From Propionibacteriaceae bacterium (GTDB lineage: Bacteria; Actinomycetota; Actinomycetes; Propionibacteriales; Propionibacteriaceae), in the NCBI GenBank assembly GCA_009778535.1, contig WRJP01000005.1, forward strand, positions 1 through 27,039: 27,039 bases of DNA, in the 5' to 3' direction. The position numbers were made by a program, and so were the translations under genes. The notes under the pieces were generated by a model, which was given only the letters and a program-made list of their open reading frames with translations, searched no databases and had not been told where the DNA came from. This document shows, piece by piece, positions 1 to 6,649 of the stretch. The stretch's first letter is position 1; each line of letters opens with the position of its first letter.

Positions 1-837
1 TGAATAGTTCATCACCGCAGTGCCCTGAAAATCCGGAACGGGCGCTACTTCAAGTTTAAAATCCAAGGTGCGCCACGAAAGGGCACCAAATTGGTTGGCA
101 AAATACTTATCAAGTGGGCCGGTGTAAACCACAGGAACGTTGCCGACCACTGTTGATTTATTTAATGGCTGTAAAACATCAAAGAAATCGGTGTTTAATC
201 GCACATCGATTTTCGGGTGATCTGCCATTCTGTTGAGCCATGCGGTGTATCCATCAACAGGCAAGCCTTCATGGGTGTCAGAAAAGTACCTATTGTCATA
301 GGTATAGCGGACGGGCAGCCTGGAGATGATTTCTGGACCCAACTCTCTCGGATCAGTCTGCCACTGCTTTGCAGTGTAGTTCATGAAAAACGCCTCGTAT
401 AGCGGCCTCCCTATCAGAGAAATCCCTTTTTCGACGAAATTCGTAGGCTCCTTGCCGTCAAGTTCTCCCGCTTGGGCAGTAATAAGCTTTCGGGCAGCCT
501 CAGGGGTCAGTTGGGAACGGAAAAATTGGTTAATAGTGCCGAGATTTACCGGCATCGGAAATACTTCGCCGCGATGTGTCGCATACACCCGGTGCACATA
601 GTTAGTGAATTCGGTGAACTGGTTAGCATAAGCCCACACTAATTCGTTCGAGGTATGAAAAAGATGCGCCCCATATCGGTGGTATTCAATCCCGGTTACG
701 GGCTCGACCTCACTATAGGCGTTACCGCCAATGTGGTTTCGACGCTCTATGACTTTCACCCGCAGACCTAGGTCATTTGCAGCACGCTCAGCCACTGTTA
801 GGCCAAAAAGGCCCGAACCAACAACCAAAAGATCCAT
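1..837 (-). CDS. glf: UDP-galactopyranose mutase, 3' end cut by window edge
   Basis: Flavoenzyme that interconverts UDP-galactopyranose and UDP-galactofuranose in the cytoplasm, supplying galactofuranose for surface glycans. The 279 visible codons run open from an ATG at 837 to the window edge. They show the FAD-binding motif GSGLFG (residues 7-12), the family signature IGGN (36-39), RYGAHLFHT (54-62) and SRLPVRYTYDNRYF (about 172-185), whose arginine R173 matches the conserved active-site Arg of the family, and end at QGTAVMNYS. The family is usually about 370-400 residues, so roughly the last quarter is missing. The start is 10 nt after the glycosyltransferase stop, with a GGAAGG Shine-Dalgarno sequence in that gap, so the two genes are probably co-transcribed and act in the same polysaccharide pathway. 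Identification is by family motifs. Confidence 0.95.
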   Translation of the reverse strand, partial: MDLLVVGSGLFGLTVAERAANDLGLRVKVIERRNHIGGNAYSEVEPVTGIEYHRYGAHLFHTSNELVWAYANQFTEFTNYVHRVYATHRGEVFPMPVNLGTINQFFRSQLTPEAARKLITAQAGELDGKEPTNFVEKGISLIGRPLYEAFFMNYTAKQWQTDPRELGPEIISRLPVRYTYDNRYFSDTHEGLPVDGYTAWLNRMADHPKIDVRLNTDFFDVLQPLNKSTVVGNVPVVYTGPLDKYFANQFGALSWRTLDFKLEVAPVPDFQGTAVMNYS

Positions 838-847
838 GGTGCCTTCC

Positions 848-1891
848 TTAGTTAAATCGGTAATAACGTCGAGCCAGGCGGTAACCGGTTATTGATAATC
901 TCCGCAAGAATCTACCAGGAACGTTCGTCCCAAAAATCGCAGGTTGGTAACGATACAATTTGCCCCGCAGCTTCGGGTCAATGGAATCGATTTCACGCCA
1001 CATTTCGTCGCGTTGCGCAAATGCTTCCGGAGTATCAGCCAGCACTGCATACATGCACGGCGCGGCGACGACTAGCCCCAAATGCCTTATCATGTATTTT
1101 GCGAGTTTCCTATTAGCTACCTGTTCTGGTAGCTGAAATGCCTTCACCATAAATAGCGTTACGCGAACCAACTCGTCCAACCTGCGTATTTGAGTCTGTT
1201 CGTTAACTGATTGGTCATCGCGGCCAATGAAATATCGATACAGATCGACCGGCAGATAGTAAAGCGTTTCTACAAATGGCAATGGGACGTAGGCAAAAAT
1301 GTTGTCGACGTAAAAAGTATGCTCTGGCAACTCCAGGCCGCTATCACGTAGCACCTGGGTACGATAGGTGAGCGAGTGCATCAAGAGGTTTTGCCCAAGT
1401 TTAAATGATCCGAGCTCATTCCAAGTAAAAATCCGGTTACGGTGCAGCGCGCCACGATAATGAATCACCTTGCGGGTACCAGTTGTGGTGTGTTCATAGA
1501 CGTAATTGGTGATCATCAGGTCAACCGGACTGCCGCTGTTGATGAAACGGCGAAGTTTGCTCAGCGTCAAGTTGAGGGCGGCACGGTCGAGCCAATCATC
1601 AGAGTCAACTACGTGAAGGTAGACACCGGTGGCCTCCCGCAGTCCCGCCATAACAGCTCCACCATGTCCCTTGTTCTCCTGGTGGATTACTTTGATGATG
1701 TCGGGATAGTCGTCGTGCCACTTATCGGCCTTCTCAGCGGTATTGTCCTTTGTCGAACCATCGTTAACGATGATGATCTCAATGTCGCGCGAACCAGTAA
1801 GCAGCGAGCCAATGCAGTGATCCATGTACTCTGCCGAGTTGTAGCACGGGACAACGAATGTGATGGTTTTGTGGTTCTGGTACGGATTCAA
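848..1891 (-). CDS. Family 2 glycosyltransferase
   Basis: Predicted inverting GT-A fold glycosyltransferase that transfers a sugar from a nucleotide donor, probably during surface polysaccharide synthesis. The N-terminus carries ITFVVPCYNSAEY, then EIIIVNDGSTKDNT, then NKGHGGAVMAG and the metal-binding VVDSDDW, all typical of GT2 enzymes. The C-terminal 200 residues are less recognisable and hold no clear transmembrane segment. The chosen start is TTG at 1889-1891, giving 347 residues, because GGAGAG lies 6 nt upstream and the conserved domain begins within 10 residues. A longer reading from TTG at 1990 adds 33 residues with no family character. The gene precedes glf by 10 nt, so a galactofuranosyl or galactosyl substrate is plausible, but donor and acceptor cannot be read from the sequence. 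Confidence 0.88.
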   Translation of the reverse strand: MNPYQNHKTITFVVPCYNSAEYMDHCIGSLLTGSRDIEIIIVNDGSTKDNTAEKADKWHDDYPDIIKVIHQENKGHGGAVMAGLREATGVYLHVVDSDDWLDRAALNLTLSKLRRFINSGSPVDLMITNYVYEHTTTGTRKVIHYRGALHRNRIFTWNELGSFKLGQNLLMHSLTYRTQVLRDSGLELPEHTFYVDNIFAYVPLPFVETLYYLPVDLYRYFIGRDDQSVNEQTQIRRLDELVRVTLFMVKAFQLPEQVANRKLAKYMIRHLGLVVAAPCMYAVLADTPEAFAQRDEMWREIDSIDPKLRGKLYRYQPAIFGTNVPGRFLRRLSITGYRLARRYYRFN

Positions 1892-1915
1892 TGCACTCTC
1901 TCCGTTGGCAGCAGG

Positions 1916-1944
1916 GAAACTATCAGCGTTTTTGCCATAGTTTC
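1916..1944. repeat. 8-bp inverted repeat over the glycosyltransferase promoter
   Basis: GAAACTAT (1916-1923) and ATAGTTTC (1937-1944) are perfect reverse complements separated by 13 bp. The dyad spans the -10 element and spacer of the proposed promoter, where a repressor site could lie. No regulator gene is adjacent, and chance is possible in an AT-richer stretch. Confidence 0.45.
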
Positions 1945-1948
1945 TCAA
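1919..1948 (-). promoter_or_regulatory. Candidate promoter of the glycosyltransferase-glf pair
   Basis: On the minus strand a -35 hexamer TTGAGA (1943-1948), an 18-nt spacer and a -10 hexamer GATAGT (1919-1924) precede the TTG start by a short leader holding the GGAGAG ribosome site (1898-1903). This supports the TTG at 1891 over the longer reading, because the upstream start would lie before the promoter. It is read by eye and not tested. Confidence 0.4.
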
Positions 1949-1962
1949 TCCTCGAATGGTAC

Positions 1963-1985
1963 GCCTGCTGTCTGCACACGCAGGC
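1963..1985. other. Stem-loop between paiB-like gene and glycosyltransferase
   Basis: GCCTGC (1963-1968) pairs with GCAGGC (1980-1985), with an 11-nt loop in which TGT and ACA could pair further. It lies upstream of the glycosyltransferase promoter and downstream of the paiB-like gene. No T-run follows it on the minus strand, so terminator function is uncertain. Confidence 0.3.
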
Positions 1986-2008
1986 AACAATAGTTTAGTT
2001 GTTTCTTA

Positions 2009-2036
2009 GGCATGGCGCGAAAAACAGCGCCTCGCC
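2009..2036 (-). terminator. Weak stem-loop after the aro/paiB operon
   Basis: GGCGC (2014-2018) and GCGCC (2027-2031) form a stem with an 8-nt loop, and flanking GGC/GCC extends it imperfectly. It starts about 30 nt after the stop of the paiB-like gene in the minus direction. There is no uridine tract, so this is only a candidate 3' end. Confidence 0.25.
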
Positions 2037-2065
2037 AGTTGTCCACCATTGATACACCTCGGCAC

Positions 2066-2722
2066 TCAATCAGCATGGGCGCGGCGAATGTCTGCAAGCA
2101 TTTCTGCTTTGTCTTGTGAGCGTGGCAGCGAAACAGCTTCCATCCAGTCGGCGACTTGGGGGCAACCAGCCTCACGCAAGCCTGCAATGATGCGTTGAAT
2201 CTGTGCTGGCGTTTTGTTCTGGCTCATCTTTGCCTTAGCTTCAACTCTTTCAATCTGAAGTTCCAGACCAACCATCGCAGGCAGCAATTTCGCTAAAAGC
2301 TCTTGCGAAAATGATGACGGGTCAAAATCTGGCTCTAAAGCAACCGAGTGAGTCATAACCTGCTCGGTGATCCAATCCGGGTCATTGTGGATGTGCAACG
2401 TTCCATACGCATGCAGCACCAGATAGTTCCAGGACGCAGCTGGACTGGGATTATCCGCGTCAAGCAGCCAAGCCGCCCGGATGAAAGCATCCGCCCCATG
2501 CAAAATCGCTACTGCTGGGGCTTGATCTAGCTGCGCCAGTGGATTGATCTTGGCAATGTGAGTCGATAACGAACCTTTCCCCGCAACATTTGAATAATGC
2601 AATGGCAGGAAACTAGCTTCCAAACCACCGGGTGTGGATGCGACCAAATCTGCTACTCGGCAATGTTCCAAGAACGCGGAAGCTTCAGCATCGTTCATGC
2701 GGAAATGATTCGGAATATACAT
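2066..2722 (-). CDS. PaiB-like FMN-binding split-barrel protein
   Basis: A 218-residue protein of the PaiB / FMN-binding negative transcriptional regulator family. It shows MYIPNHF at the N-terminus, THIAKINP (54-61), HGADAFIRAAWL (75-86), SWNYLVLHAYG (97-107) and AKMSQNK (164-170), the family's usual order and length. The family binds flavin in a split barrel. Bacillus PaiB was described as a regulator of sporulation and protease genes, but the biochemical role in most members is unknown. The ATG at 2720-2722 overlaps the aroB stop by 1 nt (TGATG), so translation is probably coupled to aroB. It has no obvious DNA-binding domain, and flavin-dependent oxidoreductase or sensor activity is an alternative to regulation. 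The family call is firm and the function is not. Confidence 0.85.
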   Translation of the reverse strand: MYIPNHFRMNDAEASAFLEHCRVADLVASTPGGLEASFLPLHYSNVAGKGSLSTHIAKINPLAQLDQAPAVAILHGADAFIRAAWLLDADNPSPAASWNYLVLHAYGTLHIHNDPDWITEQVMTHSVALEPDFDPSSFSQELLAKLLPAMVGLELQIERVEAKAKMSQNKTPAQIQRIIAGLREAGCPQVADWMEAVSLPRSQDKAEMLADIRRAHAD

Positions 2723-3789
2723 CAGTCTTCTCCTATCGCAGCGAACGCGGCTTCCAATAACGATTCGTCGATTTCGGCAGCCAAATGCGGCTGAGCTAAC
2801 CCTTTCAACACCACCATACGCAGCCCGGCACCTCTGGACTTTTTATCCGATGACATAGTTTTGCGCAGTGCCTCCCAAGCAGCATCCCGGTAGCTAATCG
2901 GCAGACCAGCGCCCGAAAGAATTTCACGATGTCGCTGCACCAAAGCTGCATCAACCAAACCCATCCGATAGGCAACTTCGGCAGCGAATACCATCCCGAT
3001 AGAAACTGCTTCGCCATGGCGTAGCGAAAAACCTGCTGCACGCTCAATTGCGTGGCCGAGAGTATGTCCGTAGTTGAGAATCTCGCGGCTAACTCCTGGC
3101 TCTTGTGTGAGCCGCTCTCGAAAATCCGCAGCAACTACATCGGCTTTGACACTGATTGCTCGTCTAATCAATTCTTGGGTCTGTTCTTGGCCAGCGAATG
3201 CGCCCTGCTGGTCAGCGGCGAAGCTGTCCAGGATTTGCGGGTCGGCTATGAAGCCAGTTTTCAATATCTCGGCAAAACCCGATTGCCAATCTCGCAGCGA
3301 CAGGCCACCCAGCAGGTCAAGATCGGCAAAGACGGCTTTCGGTTCACTAAACGCCCCGACCAAATTCTTTCCAGCTTCCAGATTGATGCCAGTTTTTCCA
3401 CCCACCGCAGCGTCAACCATCCCCAGCACCGTCGTAGGAACCGCAAAAAAACTCACTCCCCGCAACCAAGTAGCGGCAGCGAATCCAGCTAAATCGGTTA
3501 TCGCTCCCCCACCAATACCAGCTATCGCATCCGAGCGAGTAACACCAGCATTCGCCAGTTCGTTCCAACAGTGCGTCAAAACCTGTGGTGTCTTTCCAGC
3601 TTCGGCGTCTGGGACTTCAATGAAAACCGTGTCGGTTTCCAAACTTGCGCCTACTCGCTGCGCTAAGTGGCGTTGTTTCGACGAACAGATGATTGCCAGC
3701 CGTCTAATCCCATGCAGATATTGCGGCCAAATAGCCCTGACCTGGTGTCCGATGTGTACCAGATAGGGGTTCTGGGTGTTGACCAGCAC
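2722..3789 (-). CDS. aroB: 3-dehydroquinate synthase
   Basis: Catalyses the second step of the shikimate pathway, cyclising DAHP to 3-dehydroquinate with NAD+ and a divalent metal, in the cytoplasm. Visible motifs are GGGAITDLAGF (93-103), the NAD/phosphate-binding PTTVLGMVDAAVGGKTGIN (118-136) and metal ligands inferred as E174 (FAEILK), H242 (NYGHTLGHA) and H258 (RHGE); the 16-residue spacing of the two histidines matches the family. At 355 residues it is a normal single-domain enzyme, not an AroKB fusion. The start is GTG at 3787-3789, 14 nt after the aroC stop, with only a weak ribosome site, so coupling to aroC is likely. The gene is followed by an overlapping paiB-like gene instead of the expected aroD or aroQ. 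Confidence 0.97.
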   Translation of the reverse strand: MLVNTQNPYLVHIGHQVRAIWPQYLHGIRRLAIICSSKQRHLAQRVGASLETDTVFIEVPDAEAGKTPQVLTHCWNELANAGVTRSDAIAGIGGGAITDLAGFAAATWLRGVSFFAVPTTVLGMVDAAVGGKTGINLEAGKNLVGAFSEPKAVFADLDLLGGLSLRDWQSGFAEILKTGFIADPQILDSFAADQQGAFAGQEQTQELIRRAISVKADVVAADFRERLTQEPGVSREILNYGHTLGHAIERAAGFSLRHGEAVSIGMVFAAEVAYRMGLVDAALVQRHREILSGAGLPISYRDAAWEALRKTMSSDKKSRGAGLRMVVLKGLAQPHLAAEIDESLLEAAFAAIGED

Positions 3790-3803
3790 CTGGTCTGCGG
3801 TAC

Positions 3804-4985
3804 TCAGCGTAACCGCCTCTCGTTAAGTCGGGACAGGTAGTTTTGGAGGTTGGCCTTGGTTTCGACCAGTGAGTCTCCCCCAAATTTTTCCAGTACGACT
3901 TCGGCTAGCACCAATGCGACCATAGCTTCGGCTACTACTCCAGCAGCAGGCACTGCCGTAAGATCAGAACGTTGATGATGTGCTACCGCCGAAGCTCCAC
4001 TGCTGACATCGATGGTACGCAAGGCCTTCGGAACGGTGGGAATCGGTTTCATCGCGGCACGAAGTGTCAGAATCTCGCCATTGGAAATCCCGCCCTCAAT
4101 CCCGCCAGCGCGATTAGATGTACGAACTATCCGCTGCTCAATGCGTGTTATTTCGTCATGTGCAGCGCTGCCTGGCAACCGAGCCAGTTCAAAACCTGAT
4201 CCGATTTCTACACCTTTGATAGCTGGAATCCCCATTAAAGCTCCAGCCAACTTCGCGTCCAAGCGGCGATCTTGCTGCGCATGCGAACCTAGCCCAGGAA
4301 TCATGCCGTACGCCAGAACCTCAACGACTCCGCCCAGGGTTTCACCAGCAGCTTTGGCTAGCTCGATTTGTTCTCGCATCAACTTTGACGCTGCGTCATC
4401 AAAACACCGCAGCGGATCAGTATCGATGCGCGGCAAGTCTTCCGGTGTCGGTAAAGCACTGTCGTTTTGTGTAACTGACCCCAACTCGACGACATGCGAA
4501 AGAATCTGAATTCCGGCTACCTGCTCCAAAAAAGCAGCAGCTACACACCCGAGAGCTACACGGGTGGCAGTCTCCCTAGCCGAAGCGCGTTCCAGGATTG
4601 GGCGCGCCTCGGCAAAGCCGTATTTTTGCATCCCTGCTAAATCGGCATGCCCGGGGCGCGGCCTGGTCAAGGCAGAAGCCTTCTCGCCGTCGTGAGCGGT
4701 GACAGTAATGGGGTCGGGTGACATCACGTCCTGCCATTTTGGCCACTCGGCGTTTGCAATCATAATCGCAATCGGCGAACCCAACGTAAAACCGTGGCGA
4801 ACCCCAGAAAGGAGCGTCACTGCGTCAGTTTCTATCTTCATTCGGGCACCGCGGCCATACCCCAAACGTCGCCGCGCTAGCTGGTGTTGAATATCGGCAG
4901 TGCAAAGCTGCACTCCGGCAGGGATGCCCGCTACAACTCCGATCAGCGCGGCACCATGCGACTCACCCGCAGTCAGATAGCGCAT
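3804..4985 (-). CDS. aroC: Chorismate synthase
   Basis: Last step of the shikimate pathway: trans-elimination of phosphate from EPSP to give chorismate, using reduced FMN that is not consumed. The 393-residue protein shows AGESHG (6-11), RRRLGYGRGARM (38-49), RPGHAD (110-115, with the catalytic His113) and RASARETATRVA (133-144); its C-terminus carries the conserved SGASAVAHHQRSD-type region. The ATG at 4983-4985 lies 6 nt after the mltG stop, and aroB begins 14 nt downstream. No strong Shine-Dalgarno sequence is visible, which suggests translational coupling. In many actinobacteria aroE lies between mltG and aroC, and aroK between aroC and aroB. Neither is here. Confidence 0.97.
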   Translation of the reverse strand: MRYLTAGESHGAALIGVVAGIPAGVQLCTADIQHQLARRRLGYGRGARMKIETDAVTLLSGVRHGFTLGSPIAIMIANAEWPKWQDVMSPDPITVTAHDGEKASALTRPRPGHADLAGMQKYGFAEARPILERASARETATRVALGCVAAAFLEQVAGIQILSHVVELGSVTQNDSALPTPEDLPRIDTDPLRCFDDAASKLMREQIELAKAAGETLGGVVEVLAYGMIPGLGSHAQQDRRLDAKLAGALMGIPAIKGVEIGSGFELARLPGSAAHDEITRIEQRIVRTSNRAGGIEGGISNGEILTLRAAMKPIPTVPKALRTIDVSSGASAVAHHQRSDLTAVPAAGVVAEAMVALVLAEVVLEKFGGDSLVETKANLQNYLSRLNERRLR

Positions 4986-4991
4986 GGTCTT

Positions 4992-6182
4992 TTAACGGTC
5001 TTTTCCGAAGCAAATTCGGTAGTTTTCATCAGTTTCCTGGCACCAGTTTTGATATTTCTTCACCGAAGCGTCATGACCTTTTTTATCGTCGTTGAAGTCT
5101 GTTTCCCCAGTAGCTGGATTCACAACGCACCAAAAGAGCCACTTGCCAGCTTCGGGGTTAATCGCAGCTTCCAATGCTTTCTTGCCAGGGTTAGCAATCG
5201 GTCCTGGGGGAAGTCCTTTGTACATGTAAGTGTTGTATGGCGAATCTGTCTTGCGATCTGCGGCTGTGGTCGCAATGACACCCTTTTTCTTCACTGCGTA
5301 TGAGACCGTTGAGTCCATCTCCAACTTCTGACCCTTTTTGAGCCGGTTGTAGATGACACGCGCGGCCTTGGCTCGATCCTCGTTGCGGTTAACTTCGCGT
5401 TCGATAATACTTGCCACGATCACCAGATCGTATGCGGTCAGCTTCAAACCTTCAGCTTCGCTAAGTTCTTTAGCTCGTGCTTCAATGTCCAACCCTTTGA
5501 CGACAGAATTGAATTGCTTTGTTGCCATCTTTACCACATCGAGAGCTTTTGGTTCACTGGGAATTTCGTAAGTATCTGGAAAGACGAAGCCTTCTGCGGT
5601 TGTTGCTTTCTTCGCCCAAGAAGGCAAACTCAAGTCTTTAATATTTTTGGCTGCAAAGACGGCTTCAAAGTCTTTTTCAGGCAGTTCGGTTGCCTTTGCA
5701 AGCGGCGCGACATAGTCCAAGAGCCAAAGCCCTTCGCGCAATGTGACCCGATTGTGAATCTGGTTCGCGTTATCGAGCAACATGTGCAGCGCAACTTTTG
5801 ACGATATTTGAACAGGCAAAAGGTAACGTCCGGCCTGAATTTTCCCAGCATCCTGGTTCCTGTCGTGTTCTTTAGTGAACGCTTTTACCGTCTTGATCAC
5901 GTTGTTTTGCACTAAAATTTCGGCAATCTTTGCACCTGTGGAACCAGAAGGAATCGCTATTTCCACCTTGGCATTGTCTTTTCCGTCGCCTTCATAGTCG
6001 TCAGCGGTTTTGAACTCTGTCCAACTGTTGCTTGCCCAATCATAAACAACGTACACTCCGGCTCCCAGCACCCCGACAGAAACAAAGATCGCCAGTAGGG
6101 CGCGGAACCGCAGCCAGATTTCTCGGCCTGAGAATTTCCCGGTATGTGGGTCACGTAGGTTCCTAGTTAAGAAAGTTGCCAT
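4992..6182 (-). CDS. mltG: Endolytic murein transglycosylase MltG (YceG-like)
   Basis: Membrane-anchored lytic transglycosylase that cleaves nascent glycan strands outside the membrane and so helps set peptidoglycan strand length. A basic cytoplasmic segment of about 25 residues precedes one transmembrane helix (about 28-48). The extracytoplasmic part holds AEGFVFPDTYEIP, the catalytic ASIIEREV with its glutamate near residue 261, YNTYMYKGLPPGPIANPG and the C-terminal VVNPATGETDF. Length (396) is normal for actinobacteria. Two in-frame starts touch the ruvX stop: GTG at 6185 and ATG at 6182, both suited to AAGGA upstream. The ATG is used here. Two cysteines near the C-terminus (W-C-Q and I-C-F) could form a disulfide, which is inference. 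Confidence 0.95.
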   Translation of the reverse strand: MATFLTRNLRDPHTGKFSGREIWLRFRALLAIFVSVGVLGAGVYVVYDWASNSWTEFKTADDYEGDGKDNAKVEIAIPSGSTGAKIAEILVQNNVIKTVKAFTKEHDRNQDAGKIQAGRYLLPVQISSKVALHMLLDNANQIHNRVTLREGLWLLDYVAPLAKATELPEKDFEAVFAAKNIKDLSLPSWAKKATTAEGFVFPDTYEIPSEPKALDVVKMATKQFNSVVKGLDIEARAKELSEAEGLKLTAYDLVIVASIIEREVNRNEDRAKAARVIYNRLKKGQKLEMDSTVSYAVKKKGVIATTAADRKTDSPYNTYMYKGLPPGPIANPGKKALEAAINPEAGKWLFWCVVNPATGETDFNDDKKGHDASVKKYQNWCQETDENYRICFGKDR

Positions 6183-6649
6183 CACCTGAGTCCTTCACCA
6201 AATAGTGTCCCGTGCGCTTCGCCTGTTCTTCGCTCAAATGCTACAGCCTGCTCTAAAATCGCTACCGCAGCCGCTTGATCGACAATCTTGCGTTGTGCGC
6301 GAGAGTTTTTTTCAGCCTCGTGTAACAGTCTACTCGCATAGGCCGAAGATAGCCGTTCATCGACGATGCGTAAAGGCACGTCGCCCAAGACCTCATGCAA
6401 TTCGGCGGCGACATTTTCCATAGCTTGTGCGGCGATACCGCTGCGTCCAGCTAAATCGTGTGGCATACCAAGCAGCACTTCAATCGGCTCATATTCAGCC
6501 ACTAGCTGCTGCACCCGTCGTATCGGGTCATGCCGCGTTGCGATGGTTTCCACCGGATAGCACAAGATCGCTTCCGGGTCACAAGCGGCGACCCCGATTC
6601 GGACTTTGCCCCAATCCAACGCAAGTCTGGTACCACTACGGAAAGTCAT
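6182..6649 (-). CDS. ruvX: RuvX/YqgF Holliday junction resolvase-like nuclease
   Basis: RNase H-fold nuclease of the YqgF family. Members have been linked to Holliday junction resolution and to 5' pre-16S rRNA processing, and the essential role is debated. The 155-residue sequence carries LALDWGKVRIGVA (9-21, acidic D12), LLGMPHDLAG (59-68), VDERLSS (96-102, E98) and IVDQAAAVAILEQ (122-134, D124), so all three expected acidic residues are present. The ATG overlaps the alaS stop by 1 nt (TAATG), and the 3' end overlaps mltG. The alaS-ruvX-mltG order is conserved in actinobacteria. Confidence 0.95.
   Translation of the reverse strand: MTFRSGTRLALDWGKVRIGVAACDPEAILCYPVETIATRHDPIRRVQQLVAEYEPIEVLLGMPHDLAGRSGIAAQAMENVAAELHEVLGDVPLRIVDERLSSAYASRLLHEAEKNSRAQRKIVDQAAAVAILEQAVAFERRTGEAHGTLFGEGLR

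Noticed and set aside
1442..1993. 183-residue plus-strand frame
   Set aside because: Antisense to the glycosyltransferase and its promoter region; the true gene carries the GT2 motifs.
3074..3766. 230-residue plus-strand reading frame
   Set aside because: Lies entirely antisense to aroB, whose motifs are complete; the frame has no family character and low-complexity Ser/Pro content.
2722..3789. AroKB bifunctional fusion
   Set aside because: The protein is 355 residues and begins directly with the DHQ synthase domain; there is no kinase P-loop.
4012..4509. 165-residue plus-strand frame
   Set aside because: Antisense to aroC, rich in Pro/Ser/Cys/Arg as typical shadow frames, with no domain.
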